A stretch of 64,000 nucleotides of DNA from CAWEYO01 sp963813315 (GTDB lineage Bacteria; Pseudomonadota; Alphaproteobacteria; Rhizobiales; Rhizobiaceae), in the NCBI GenBank assembly GCA_963813315.1, contig CAWEYO010000012.1, positions 1 through 64,000 of the forward strand, read 5' to 3'. The notes beneath the pieces are model-generated. The model was not told where the DNA came from, ran no database searches, and saw only the letters and a list, made by a program, of their open reading frames with translations. Shown here piece after piece: positions 34,915-44,385 of the stretch (position 1 is its first letter; the number at the start of each line of letters is the position of its first letter). Position numbers and translations under genes: made by a program.

Positions 34915-35184
34915 GCATCGTCATCCTAGGGCTACTCGAGGACCCATGCCTGAACGCTCATCGTGGCGGGCCGGTTGGCACTATGGACCGCCGCGCGGCC
35001 TTCATGCTCAGGCATGGATCCCAGGGTCTGCGCCTTCCCTGCGCTTCGGCTCCGCCCTGGGATGACGAAGAAAGACGGACGTTTCCGCTACTCATGGAGA
35101 AGGACGTACATTTGGGTACGCGAGTACCGGAAGTGGAGAAAACCGCCATTTTCGACTCAGCCTGACCTGAATCCCAACAGACCT
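34915..35184. repeat. MITE-like repeat, copy A (composite palindrome)
   Basis: The right end carries the terminal repeat TGACCTGAATC-CCAACAGACC. The inner part (GGTACTCGCGTACCC-type centre, GGAAACGTCCGTC, CGTCATCCCAGGGCGG) matches copy C at the window end in inverse orientation. The left part (CATCCTAGGGCTACTCGAGG, ATGCCTGAACG) is an inverted version of the right part (AGGCATGGATCCCAGGG), giving a long hairpin. The terminal repeat overlaps the first base of the rlpA stop codon. Confidence 0.8.
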
Positions 35185-36410
35185 TAGTTCCGGATCGTCA
35201 TAGCGTCAGGTGCGCCGCTCGCCCATGCGGTCTCAAGGAGATCGTCCAGGCCAGCACGCCCATCCGGGTACACGTTTACCGTGTACCATGTCGCGCCTTT
35301 CGCTTCGGATTTCTCCAGAACCGCACGGCCATGGCTCGACAGGCTGCCAAGAACGGCGCGCGCCTCCTGCTTGGATGCGAATGTCCCTGCCGCAACATAG
35401 GCGGCGCCAATCTCGGAATCAGTCGAGCCTTGGTGTTTCCACGACGCAAGCACGTCACCCGCCCTCATGCCCTTCCCTTCAAGAACCGCAAAGGCCCGCG
35501 CGACGCGCGAATCGCGCTCGTCGACGTAGGACATGGTGGCGAACGCGACTTGGGTCGGCCGATTGCCGAAAGACTCAAGCGGACGCTCGGGCGCGATCGG
35601 GCCAACGGCCGGAAGCGTGAAGCCGCCAGCGCGGGCAGTCGCGTTCACCAATGCCAGGGCGGGGGGTGCATCGGTCATCGTGCCGGGAAAAACCTTCGTG
35701 GCGTGCCCGACCGGTACGCTGGGACTCGGCCCGTTCATGGCGATCATCACGCCCTCCGGAAGCCCGTCCGACGGGTCAGGCGCCCTGTTGCCGGGATGGT
35801 ACGACGCCATGAGAAACTGATCGTCGCGACCATCGAGAGGCGCGCGGCCGACATACTCCACCCGTACTTTCGCCGTGCCGCTATGCATGTAGTCTAGCAT
35901 CTCAGCCGCTCGTCTGGACAGGTCGATGATGCGCCCGCTCGCATAGGGTCCCCGGTCGTTGACGCGCACAATAACGGAACTGCCGTTCGAAGTGTTTGTG
36001 ACGCGCGCATAACTCGGCAGCGGCATCGTCGGATGGGCGGCGGTCAAATGCGTCATATCGTAAATTTCGCCGTTGGCCGTCAGCCGGCCATGGAATGCAT
36101 CTCCGTACCAGGAAGCGGCGCCGACCTTCCTGTAGTTCTTGTCTTCTTTTGGATAATACCACTTGCCGGCGACCTTATATGGCCCGCCGAGCTGATCCCG
36201 CCCGCCGCCCCGAGGCAGCCGCGACCGCTTGTTTGTCACGCGCGGGCTGGCTTTTACGCCATAGGCTGCTTCGGAAAAATATTCCTTGGAGTGCTTTCTG
36301 TTGACCATCCCCTTCGGCTGCGATGCGCAGGCGGCGAGAGAAACGGCCGTCACGGCCAATGCGACAACAGTTGAAGCGCGATAACGGCGCCGGTGCCCCG
36401 AATTCATCAT
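35184..36410 (-). CDS. rlpA: RlpA septal ring lytic transglycosylase, SPOR-containing lipoprotein
   Basis: 408 residues. The lipoprotein signal ends in SLAAC (Cys28). The double-psi beta-barrel RlpA domain is at about 90-185 (GAASWYGDAFHGRLTANGEIYD, NDRGPYASGRIIDLSRRAAE). The SPOR domain is at about 325-400 and binds denuded glycan at the septum. RlpA cleaves naked glycan strands during division. Its stop codon touches MITE copy A, and the last residues may have been altered by that insertion. Confidence 0.92.
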   Translation of the reverse strand: MMNSGHRRRYRASTVVALAVTAVSLAACASQPKGMVNRKHSKEYFSEAAYGVKASPRVTNKRSRLPRGGGRDQLGGPYKVAGKWYYPKEDKNYRKVGAASWYGDAFHGRLTANGEIYDMTHLTAAHPTMPLPSYARVTNTSNGSSVIVRVNDRGPYASGRIIDLSRRAAEMLDYMHSGTAKVRVEYVGRAPLDGRDDQFLMASYHPGNRAPDPSDGLPEGVMIAMNGPSPSVPVGHATKVFPGTMTDAPPALALVNATARAGGFTLPAVGPIAPERPLESFGNRPTQVAFATMSYVDERDSRVARAFAVLEGKGMRAGDVLASWKHQGSTDSEIGAAYVAAGTFASKQEARAVLGSLSSHGRAVLEKSEAKGATWYTVNVYPDGRAGLDDLLETAWASGAPDAMTIRN

Positions 36411-36722
36411 TACTGGATTGTCCCCGGACTTTCGTATTCAGGCACAGCTACGCCGCATACGCGAAAATACACTGTATGCGTCGCATCCTGCACCCATTCC
36501 CCTTTTTACTTTGTGCGCAGGAATTGCTTACAACGTTATTAACCGAATATGTCCTGAAACCGGCAGGATTGTGGCGCAAAGCGCAACTACTGCCGCCGAC
36601 GAGATGGCTCCACGCACTGCCCTTGATTTCGTGCGGAGAGCGCCTTGCCGGGGGCAATTTTCCAGACCGCCTGCGGTGCGCTGAGTAAGCGATGGAAAAA
36701 GTTCGCGGCAATGCGCGCGAGC

Positions 36723-36893
36723 TCGAAAACGATCAACGAGGCCCTCAGCCTTCAGTCGATTGAGCGCTTCCGCTACGGGGAAGCGGTAGACGGCGAATTT
36801 GGCTACAAGAGCTGCTTTCTCGAGCGTCGCGCCGGGCTCTAGCTCAAGCGTCACGATCGCCTCTCGCAGTGCATCCACGACGCGCTCTGTCGC
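36723..36893 (-). pseudogene. GntR-family HTH fragment
   Basis: The minus strand encodes ATERVVDALREAIVTLELEP, then GATLEKAALVAKF and VAEALNRLKAEGLVD. This is nearly the whole winged HTH of a FadR/GntR regulator (about 57 residues). The context is an open frame from 37121 to 36528 whose ends overlap the cyclase gene and show no family features, and the effector domain is absent. It is probably a relic of a deleted regulator gene. Confidence 0.6.
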
Positions 36894-37017
36894 CCGGCCA
36901 GAAGGCGGATGAGGGTGTTGGACGGGGCGGCAGCTTCTCAGAGATCGGCCGCTTTTCAGAGAATAATGGGTGAGCGTCTTGTTTCTCCCGGCACCCAGAG
37001 CAGCGAATGCCGCCGCT

Positions 37018-38955
37018 CTATCTCTTCGTTTGAGCCGCGGCAAGTTCGTACAATTCGATCTTCCTGCTGCGTCCTTTTGCCTGCTGCAATCCGAGCGGCC
37101 GGAACTCGAAGCTTTCGCCACAGCGATCGGCTACTTCCCGGCTGACGATGATCGTCGTCCCGAATTTCTTGTTGATGCCCTCGAGCCTGGAGGCGACGTT
37201 TACCGTATCGCCCATCGCAGTGTATTGGAGCCTGTTCTCAGCGCCCACACTTCCCACGACCGCCGGCCCGGTGTGCAGGCCGAAGCGGGTGACGAATTCC
37301 GGTTGGCCGGCGGCGCGCTGGCTCGCATTGAACCGCTCGACCGACGCCGCCAGTTCGATGGCGCAGCGACATGCGTGAATGGCGTGGTCAGGAATATTTA
37401 CCGGCGCGTTCCACATCGCATAGACCGAATCGCCCAGGAACTGGACAATCGTGCCGTTGTTGCGCTCGACGCCGGCATTCATAATCTCGAAATAGGCCGA
37501 AAGCAGTTCGACAACCTCTTCCGGACGGTGATGCTCGCAGATCGTCGTGAAATCGCGGATATCCGTGAAAAGGATCGTCACTTCCTCGCGAGCGGCCGCT
37601 CCGGCCGTACGAGGGCTGGAGGCGATGATCTTGCGCACCAGTTCGCGCGGAACATAAAGCGCGAAGGTTTCGATGGCATCCCTGGCAATCGACAACGCTC
37701 CCGCCAGCGAATTGATCTCCATGATCTTAGAGGGCGGCATCGACGCACTTTCGAAATCGAGATCGCTCAGCCTGGCAGCCTGATCGGTCAATGCTGACAG
37801 CGACCGGGTGATCAGGCGCGCAACGAGGACGGCGGCAAGAACTCCTGTCAGGACGAGCAGCCCCGAAATCAGCATGCCCTGGCGCAAGAGGCGCTCGCTT
37901 GCGGCCGTGAAATCGGCCAGCGGCGCGGCGACAATGAGCGTGTTGCCCTGCAGAAGCGGTGAAAAGCGCATAGTCGTAGCGCTGCCGATGTAGGGCTCGC
38001 CTTTGACTTCGAACTCCAGGAACCTGGCACCATCTCCAGCGGCAGCGCCCGAGGCGGCCAGTACCGCGTCGAGGACCGGGTCCCGTACCGCAGGCTTCGT
38101 CTGATTCCCGCTCTGGTCCAGCAGCGCGGTGACCAGATGATCCATGACCGCCGGATCGGAATGGATGGTCAGGTTTCCCGATCCGTCCAGGACAAAGGCG
38201 GCCCCTCGCGGCGAAACCTTCTCTTCGGCGAGAAATCGGGCAATTGTGGAAAGCAGGACGTCGGCGCCGACCACGATGCGTCCGTCGTTGCGATGCCCCT
38301 GCGCCAGCGTGAGCGCGAGAGCGCGCGTGGTCGCGGTCGCATAGGGACCGACGGCTATCGTGCCCGGAATGGTGGAAGCGATCTGATACCACGGACGTGC
38401 ACGCGGATCGTAGTTGGCCTCAACGGGTTCGAGTTCGGACAGCACGTGGCCGGAGGAGCTGAGAAACTGCCACACCGAGACGCGATGTTCCGGATCCTTT
38501 TCGGAGATGATCCGTAGCGCGAAGGCTGCGGTCGGCGGAGCGCCGAGGGCGGTGCGCCAAGCCTCGTTCTGGCTGATGTTTACGGCATGGATGAACGCGC
38601 CGTCCGGATAGCCCGCGTAAATCCCGTCCAAATAGGGCGAACCTTCGAGCGCCTCGATGAGCACCGCTTTCTTCATGTCGATGTCGTCGGGAGGCGATCG
38701 ATCCAATGATTCCGACACGGCCACCATGGTCACAATCGGCTCAGCGTTACCGAACACGATTCTGTAGCGGTCCATCGTGCGTTCGGTAAGAAGGCGCATC
38801 TGTGCAGCGGCCGATGCAACCGCTGCGTCCCGGCCGCGCTCGTAGGAGAGCCAGACCAGCGGCACTGCGACGCCGGCAAGCAATAGAATGATGAGCAGGC
38901 TCAGATAGATGTTTAGCGGGCCCGCCCATCGAGTGCGTGGCTTCCAAAGTGCCAT
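37018..38955 (-). CDS. Membrane class III adenylate/guanylate cyclase with Cache sensor
   Basis: About 645 residues. A transmembrane helix near residue 20, a periplasmic dCache-like region (PYLDGIYAGYPDGAFIHAV, ARPWYQIASTIPGTIAVGPY), a second helix, HAMP (LITRSLSALTDQAARLSDLD) and the cyclase domain follow in order. In the cyclase, metal Asp residues are in ILFTDIRDFTTI and QFLGDSVYAMW, and the Asn/Arg site is MGDTVNVASRLE. The usual purine-selecting Lys before FxGD is Gln here, seen in a rhizobial subgroup. The start at 38955 is preferred because the ATG at 38991 lies within a palindromic repeat. Confidence 0.88.
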   Translation of the reverse strand: MALWKPRTRWAGPLNIYLSLLIILLLAGVAVPLVWLSYERGRDAAVASAAAQMRLLTERTMDRYRIVFGNAEPIVTMVAVSESLDRSPPDDIDMKKAVLIEALEGSPYLDGIYAGYPDGAFIHAVNISQNEAWRTALGAPPTAAFALRIISEKDPEHRVSVWQFLSSSGHVLSELEPVEANYDPRARPWYQIASTIPGTIAVGPYATATTRALALTLAQGHRNDGRIVVGADVLLSTIARFLAEEKVSPRGAAFVLDGSGNLTIHSDPAVMDHLVTALLDQSGNQTKPAVRDPVLDAVLAASGAAAGDGARFLEFEVKGEPYIGSATTMRFSPLLQGNTLIVAAPLADFTAASERLLRQGMLISGLLVLTGVLAAVLVARLITRSLSALTDQAARLSDLDFESASMPPSKIMEINSLAGALSIARDAIETFALYVPRELVRKIIASSPRTAGAAAREEVTILFTDIRDFTTICEHHRPEEVVELLSAYFEIMNAGVERNNGTIVQFLGDSVYAMWNAPVNIPDHAIHACRCAIELAASVERFNASQRAAGQPEFVTRFGLHTGPAVVGSVGAENRLQYTAMGDTVNVASRLEGINKKFGTTIIVSREVADRCGESFEFRPLGLQQAKGRSRKIELYELAAAQTKR

Positions 38956-38985
38956 TCGATTATCCGAGTCCACTTCCGCTGGCTG

Positions 38986-39026
38986 GAGCATGATTCCGAA
39001 AGTTGAAGTCGGACAAGATCATACTC
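38986..39026. repeat. Short palindromic repeat (GAGCATGAT...ATCATACTC)
   Basis: The arms GAGCATGAT and ATCATACTC enclose TCCGAAAGTTGAAGTCGG. It belongs to the common rhizobial GAGCATGATTCCGAAAA family, here partly decayed. It lies at the 5' end of the cyclase gene and includes its most upstream possible ATG. Confidence 0.65.
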
Positions 39027-39136
39027 AAAAAACAAGGGTTTGGCGCGGTGCAGCTTCGGCGATGTTAACCTAGAGTTTAGGATCAGCAAGGCAGATGGGT
39101 TTCCGGAGGGCGCCGAAACCCCAACGGAAGCTTCCT

Positions 39137-39340
39137 ATGAACCTGACGAAGACCTGGAACTGCCTTGAACCCCATGAGCGGTTCAAGGAACTACTGGACG
39201 ATGCCGCGCTGCAATTGCAGATGGAATGCGGACAGGACGGCGGCGACTGCACGCCGGGAGCCCTGATTTCGACGACCGAGGAATTTGCCTTGCTCCAGAT
39301 GGCGGCACTGCCCACGGACAATCGGATCAGTCCAAGCTAG
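39137..39340 (+). CDS. Small conserved-looking hypothetical protein
   Basis: 67 residues from ATG 39137: LTKTWNCLEPHERFKELLDD, CGQDGGDCTPGALISTTEEF. It is acidic and cysteine-containing, without a signal or membrane segment. I do not recognise the family. The stop TAG coincides with the first base pair of MITE copy B (39339-39480), so the repeat landed exactly at the 3' end or supplies the stop. Confidence 0.45.
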   Translation: MNLTKTWNCLEPHERFKELLDDAALQLQMECGQDGGDCTPGALISTTEEFALLQMAALPTDNRISPS

Positions 39341-39480
39341 GTGTGTTGATATTCAGGTGATGCCGGCCTGCAAATGGCAGTCTTCTGCGCTTCCGGTACT
39401 CACGTACCCAAACGTACGCTGCGTGCCGGTTCTCGAAAACCGCCATTTTCGGCTCGGCCTGACCTGAATCTCAACACACC
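39339..39480. repeat. MITE-like palindrome, copy B (142 bp)
   Basis: AGGTGTGTTGATATTCAGGT at the left and the inverse ACCTGAATCTCAACACACC at the right form 19-20 bp terminal inverted repeats. The interior is also palindromic around GGTACTCACGTACCC. There is no coding capacity. Its right half matches copy C (CGAGAACCGGCACGCAGCG) and its left interior matches copy A (ACTTCCGGTACTC-like). This is a non-autonomous mobile or folding repeat. Confidence 0.82.
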
Positions 39481-39670
39481 CTGAGCACGGTGCCGGCCGC
39501 GTCCATCGTCAGGAAAATTTGAAAGCGGAACCTGGCGTTCTGCGATATACTGCCGGATGTCGCGACTATCCCACCCCCCGCGGCGTCGCGACGCATTGGC
39601 GACTGCGGCCATCGCAGTCGCCTTTTGTGGGCCACCGGATATGCCGCCAGTTGTTTGAGCGTTCGCTTTT
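39481..39670. other. Intergenic region before the glmS 3' end
   Basis: 190 bases between MITE copy B and the glmS stop codon. No gene or further repeat was recognised. Confidence 0.4.
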
Positions 39671-41496
39671 CTATTCGACCGTCACCGACTTCGCGAGATT
39701 GCGCGGCTGGTCGACATCGGTACCCATGAAAACCGCCGTGTGGTAGGCGAGCATTTGGATCGGCAGCGCGTAGATCAACGGCGTGATGAGTTCCGGCACG
39801 TCGGGCAGCACGATCGTTTCGAGCGTCTTTACGCTCGCCTTCGCCGCGCCCCGGCCGTCGGTAATCAGAATGATCCTGCCACCGCGCGCAGCGACTTCCT
39901 GCATGTTCGAGACTGTCTTTTCAAAGATCCGGTCATGCGGCGCAATGACAATCACCGGCATATTCTCGTCGATCAAAGCGATCGGCCCATGCTTGAGCTC
40001 GCCCGCCGCATAGCCTTCGGCGTGGATATAGGAGATTTCCTTGAGCTTTAGCGCGCCTTCCATGGCGAGCGGGTAATTGGTGTCGCGGCCAAGATAGAGC
40101 ACATGGCGAACCTGCGCGAGCAAGTGTGCTACCTTTTCAATTTGGCTTTCGACCTTCAGCACCTGGCTCGCGAATTGGGGAGCCTCCGAAAGTTGGCGCA
40201 CCAGCGCTCTCTCTTCCTCCCGCGTGATGGTTCCGCGGGCAGCCGCCGCGCGCAGGGCAAGCGACGCCAGCACCGCAAGCTGGCATGTGAAGGCCTTGGT
40301 GGACGCCACGCCGATTTCCGGCCCGGCCAGCGTTGGCAGTGTCACGTCGGATTCGCGCGCGATCGTCGATTCCCCGCACATTGACGATGGCGCCAATTGG
40401 AATGCCAGCCTTGCGGCAGTAACGGAGTGAAGCCAGCGTATCCGCCGTTTCGCCGGACTGAGAGATGAACAGCGCGGCGCTTTCCTTCGACAGCGGCATT
40501 TCGCGATAGCGAAACTCGGAGGCGATATCGATATCGACCGGCAACCGCGCAATACGCTCGAACCAGTATTTGCCGATGAGGCCAGCCAGATAGGCCGTGC
40601 CGCACGCCGAGACCGCGAGCCGGTCGAGCTTCGCGAAGTCGAAAGGCAAATCAAACGATTTTGCCGTGCCGGACGAGAAATCGAGATAGTGCGCCAGCGT
40701 ATGGGAAATCACTTCCGGTTGCTCATGAATTTCCTTCTCCATGAAGTGCCGGTGGTTGCCCTTGTCGACCAGCAGGCTCATGCCGATCGACTGCTGCCGC
40801 TTGCGCTCGACTGGCTCGCCCGCCATGTCGAAGATCTGCACCTGATTGCGGCGGATGATCGCCCAGTCACCGTCTTCCAGATAGGCGATGGAGTTTGTGA
40901 ACGGAGCGAGCGCGATTGCATCCGATCCGACAAACATTTCGCCTTCGCCGTAGCCGACGGCCAGCGGCGGACCGTTACGGGCGCCGACGATCAGGTCCTC
41001 GTCGCCTTGGAACATGATCGCAAGCGCGAAGGCCCCCTCCAGCCGCTTAAGGGCGGCGAAGGCTGCATCGGCGGGCTGCGCACCGCCTTTCAACTCGCGC
41101 GATACGAGATGCGCAACGACTTCGGTATCGGTCTGCGAAGAGAACTCGAAACCATCCCGGATCAACTCGTCACGCAGTTCCGCAAAATTCTCGATGATTC
41201 CGTTGTGAACGATCGCCACGCCATGGGAAAAATGCGGATGGGCATTGGTTTCGTTCGGCACGCCGTGGGTTGCCCACCGGGTATGGCCGATGCCGATCAG
41301 GCCGCCCAGTGGCTCGGACTTCAGCAGCCTTTCCAGATTGACGAGCTTGCCCTCGGCACGGCGGCGGGCAAGCGCGCCCGAATTCGACCGTCGCGATACC
41401 GGCGGAATCGTAGCCGCGATACTCAAGCCGCTTCAACGCGTCGACGATCAGCGGTGCTACCGGCGAATGGCCAACGATTCCAACAATTCCGCACAT
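39671..41496 (-). CDS. glmS: Glucosamine-6-phosphate synthase, two apparent +1 frameshifts
   Basis: It starts MCGIVGIVGHSPVA (Cys1 nucleophile of the glutaminase domain). After YDSAGIATVE one extra base at about 41382 (GAATTC) moves the frame; it continues ARRRAEGKLVNLERLL, IGHTRWATHGVPNETNAHPH and the first SIS domain to AIVNVR. There a G-run of four at 40372-40375 adds another base, and the second SIS domain follows (VLYLGRDTNYPLAMEGALKL) to PRNLAKSVTVE. Removing the two bases gives 607 residues, a normal length. It makes GlcN-6-P for peptidoglycan and LPS and is essential, so sequence error is the likeliest cause. It lies next to glmU. Confidence 0.92.
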
Positions 41497-41647
41497 TTTC
41501 TTAAACCTCTGTTCAACCAGGAGTTCCTCTCGCGCCGTCTAGGGCGAGTTCCGCTCTGGCGGAAATCACTTATTGTTTCGCTCGGTTTCAGCGCCGGTTA
41601 CGGGTCTTCAATCATGCCACAACGCGATTGCAAAGTACCGCAAAAGG

Positions 41648-42997
41648 TCATTTCTTAGCCATCGACGCCTGCCTTTGGCGTAGCTGTCTGGCGCGTTCGG
41701 GCAAGGTCTTCTGCCGTGCTCGCCCGAACGCCAGGGCATCGTCCGGCACGTCGTGGGTAATCACGCTGCCCGACGCCACGTAAGCGTCCTTGCCGATTCT
41801 GACCGGCGCCACGAGCGCGGAGTTCGAGCCGATGAAGGCGCCCGCCCCTATCTCAGTCACGAACTTGTTGTAGCCGTCATAGTTGCAGGTGATGGTCCCC
41901 GCGCCGATATTGGCCTTCGCGCCGACCACGGCATCGCCGATATAGGAAAGGTGATTGACCTTGGCCCCGGCCTCGATCCTCGACTTCTTCACTTCGACGA
42001 AATTGCCGACCTTTGCCTTTTCCATGAGGTGTACGCCGGGACGCAAGCGCGCAAACGGGCCCACCTCGCAGCCGCTGCCTATGACGACTTCCTCGAAATG
42101 GCAGAATGCATGAATCCTGGCATTTTCCGCGATTCTCACACCAGTCGAGAAAAAGACGTTCGGCTCGATGACGGTATCGGCGCCGACCACCGTATCGTAT
42201 GAAAAATAGACGGTTTCAGGCGAAATCAGCGTGACACCGGCGAGCATGGCTTCGCGGCGCCTGCGCGCTTGCCAGATCGCCTCCGCTTCCGCGAGTTCGG
42301 CACGATTGTTGATGCCGAGCACGTCCTCATAGCTCACCTCGGTGGCAACGACCCGGAGCCCCCTGGCGCGCGCCAGCTCGACGATATCAGTCAGATAGAA
42401 TTCACCCTTGGCGTTGCTGTTGCCGACAGCATCGATAAGTGCCAGCACCTCGGCGCCGGCGATCGCCATCAGCCCTCCGTTGCAGAAGTCGATCTCCTTC
42501 TCCGTCGTCGAACAGTCCTTCTCCTCGCGGATCGCAATCAGCCCGCCGCCTTCCTCGATCAGCCGGCCATAGCCCGTTGGATTCGACGGCCGGAAACCGA
42601 GAACTGCCACGGAAGCTCCATCCGCCAACTTTCCGCGCGCGGCCGACAGGGCGGCGGCTTGGATCAGCGGTGTGTCGCCAAACATCACAATTATGTCGTC
42701 ATAGCCACGCTCTATCGCATCGCGGGCGGCGAGTACGGCATGCGCAGTCCCGAGCCGTTGATCCTGGACGAAACACTCCGTGCCTGGAGCGAACGACGTG
42801 ACAGCCGCCTGAACCTCATCCGCGCCATGGCCAACCACAAGCGCGACATCGCTTACGCCAGCCTCCTTGGCCGCCCGGATGACGTGGGCGACCATCGGCA
42901 GGCCGGCGATCTTGTGCATCACCTTCGGCGCAGCACTTTTCATGCGCGTACCTTGGCCGGCGGCAAGGATGATCGACAGGCAGGTTCTTTCAGTCAT
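41648..42997 (-). CDS. glmU: Bifunctional GlmU (GlcNAc-1-P uridyltransferase/acetyltransferase)
   Basis: 449 residues. The N-terminal pyrophosphorylase has ILAAGQGTRMKS and KVMHKIAGLPMVAHV. The C-terminal left-handed beta-helix hexapeptide repeats (VGPFARLRPGVHL, VGNFVEVKKSRIE, IGAGTITCNYDG) carry the acetyltransferase site. It makes UDP-GlcNAc from the GlmS/GlmM product. It lies upstream of glmS on the same strand with 151 bases between. Confidence 0.95.
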   Translation of the reverse strand: MTERTCLSIILAAGQGTRMKSAAPKVMHKIAGLPMVAHVIRAAKEAGVSDVALVVGHGADEVQAAVTSFAPGTECFVQDQRLGTAHAVLAARDAIERGYDDIIVMFGDTPLIQAAALSAARGKLADGASVAVLGFRPSNPTGYGRLIEEGGGLIAIREEKDCSTTEKEIDFCNGGLMAIAGAEVLALIDAVGNSNAKGEFYLTDIVELARARGLRVVATEVSYEDVLGINNRAELAEAEAIWQARRRREAMLAGVTLISPETVYFSYDTVVGADTVIEPNVFFSTGVRIAENARIHAFCHFEEVVIGSGCEVGPFARLRPGVHLMEKAKVGNFVEVKKSRIEAGAKVNHLSYIGDAVVGAKANIGAGTITCNYDGYNKFVTEIGAGAFIGSNSALVAPVRIGKDAYVASGSVITHDVPDDALAFGRARQKTLPERARQLRQRQASMAKK

Positions 42998-43012
42998 GGG
43001 ACATTTTCCAAG

Positions 43013-43153
43013 AGGTGAATGGCGAAATTAGTGAATGGTGAATTGTGAAATTAGTGAATGGAAGATAGCATAGAGGCATCACTCGCACGCCCTCTACCTT
43101 CTTTGACATGCTGATGCTTCTCGCGTTCACCATTCACTGATTTCACCATCACC
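43013..43153. repeat. Imperfect inverted repeat with internal direct repeats (GTGAAATTAGTGAATGG)
   Basis: The left arm 43013-43044 (AGGTGAATGGCGAAATTAG, TGAATGGTGAATT) pairs with 43125-43153 (GTTCACCATTCACTGA, TTTCACCATCACC). A further direct copy of GTGAAATTAGTGAATGG is at 43045-43061. The right arm encodes the last residues of the ccdA-like protein (GDGEISEW). It looks like a small mobile repeat inserted between glmU and ccdA. Confidence 0.7.
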
Positions 43154-43891
43154 CAGCCTGCCCAGGCTGGGAAATGTCTCGATCAGCCAGTAGGCAGTGG
43201 TCTGAACGCCGCCGGTAACGAAGAAAATGCCGGCGAGCACGAGCATGGCGCCAATGGCCTTCTCCATGCGTCCGAGATGGACGCGGAAATTCGACAGGAA
43301 ATGCATGAAGGCTCCAGAAAATAGCGCTGCGATCAGGAAGGGAATGCCTAGCCCAAGGGAATAGGCAGCCAGGAGGAGCGCTCCCTCCCCCACGGTTTCG
43401 CGTCCCCCGGCAAGTGTCAGGATCGGCCCGAGCACGGGACCTATGCATGGAGTCCAGCCAAATGCAAATGCAAGACCCATCACATACGCCGCAACGATGC
43501 TGGCCGGTTTGCCCTGGCTCTTGAAGCGCGCCTCGCGAGAGAGCAGCGGGATGCGCACCACCCCAAGAAAATTCAACCCCATGAGGATAATGACGACGCC
43601 CGCCGCTATACCCAGCGGCTCCTGCCAGACGCGCAGCAACCGCCCGACCGTCGAGGCGCCGGCGCCGAGTGCGACAAACACGGTGGAAAAACCGAGCACA
43701 AAGGGGACCGAGGTGGCCACGAGCGCCCTTTTTGCGTGGAAATTTGCCGTATTCGCATCCGCGCGGAATTCCTCCACCGAAACACCCGCCATGTAGCAGA
43801 GATAGGGCGGCACCAACGGCAGTACGCAAGGGGAGAGAAAAGAGACCGCCCCCGCCGCGATCGCACTCAGAAAGCCAACATCGACAGCCAT
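43127..43891 (-). CDS. ccdA: CcdA-type cytochrome c biogenesis / thiol-disulfide membrane protein
   Basis: 254 residues from ATG 43891, chosen because the first helix begins MAVDVGFLSAIAAG. Six membrane helices are predicted by eye. The two redox cysteines lie in FLSPCVLPLVPPYL and FGWTPCIGPVLG, the CcdA/DsbD-beta signature. It carries electrons from cytoplasmic thioredoxin across the inner membrane for heme-thiol reduction in cytochrome c maturation. The final residues come from the repeat at 43125-43153, so the native C-terminus may differ. Confidence 0.85.
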   Translation of the reverse strand: MAVDVGFLSAIAAGAVSFLSPCVLPLVPPYLCYMAGVSVEEFRADANTANFHAKRALVATSVPFVLGFSTVFVALGAGASTVGRLLRVWQEPLGIAAGVVIILMGLNFLGVVRIPLLSREARFKSQGKPASIVAAYVMGLAFAFGWTPCIGPVLGPILTLAGGRETVGEGALLLAAYSLGLGIPFLIAALFSGAFMHFLSNFRVHLGRMEKAIGAMLVLAGIFFVTGGVQTTAYWLIETFPSLGRLGDGEISEW

Positions 43892-44385
43892 GCCTGGAAT
43901 TCGCTTCACCGCAATTTTCGCGGCTTCATATAGACGCGTTGCACAAGCCGCTTCAATGACCATCGCGCAGCAAGTGTGGCGAATCCAAAATTGAACGCGG
44001 ATGCCATGGAAATGACAGGAATTTCAAATCCACCATACGAGTGGTCGCTGGCGGGAGAGACGCCTTCAGCCGATGCCCGGCGGGAATTGCCTGATCGGCG
44101 GAACGAATACCGCCTCCCTCCGGACACCGATCGCGGAGCTACTCGTTACAATCGCGATGGGCGAAAGCTATCTGTATTTGGTGAACAAATTCCTACCGGA
44201 TTGCTTTCCATTGCAGACTCGTTAATGAACCCGTTGAAGGAATCGTCAAGACTTTCCTGTAGATTTCAGTATTCGAGCGATGGTTTTTGCGTTTGTATAT
44301 TACGTTGTGCAACGGTTCGTGATTTGCTAGCGCGGTCCACCCTATGAAGATGGGTTGCAAATGCCGGGCCAATTCGCGTTGAGGA
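43892..44385. other. Divergent intergenic region ccdA / tamA
   Basis: 494 bases. An open frame on the plus strand (43976-44347) has no family features. Rho-independent terminators are not expected between divergent genes and none is seen. GAGGAG at 44381-44386 is the Shine-Dalgarno for tamA. Confidence 0.45.

Noticed and set aside
34915..35184. CRISPR-like array or REP cluster
   Set aside because: The structure is one composite palindrome with terminal repeats, not regularly spaced direct repeats with unique spacers; no cas genes are nearby.
39671..41496. Programmed ribosomal frameshifting in glmS
   Set aside because: The breaks lie in GAATTC and a GGGG run without a slippery heptamer or stimulatory structure, and the same kind of break occurs in unrelated genes of the window.
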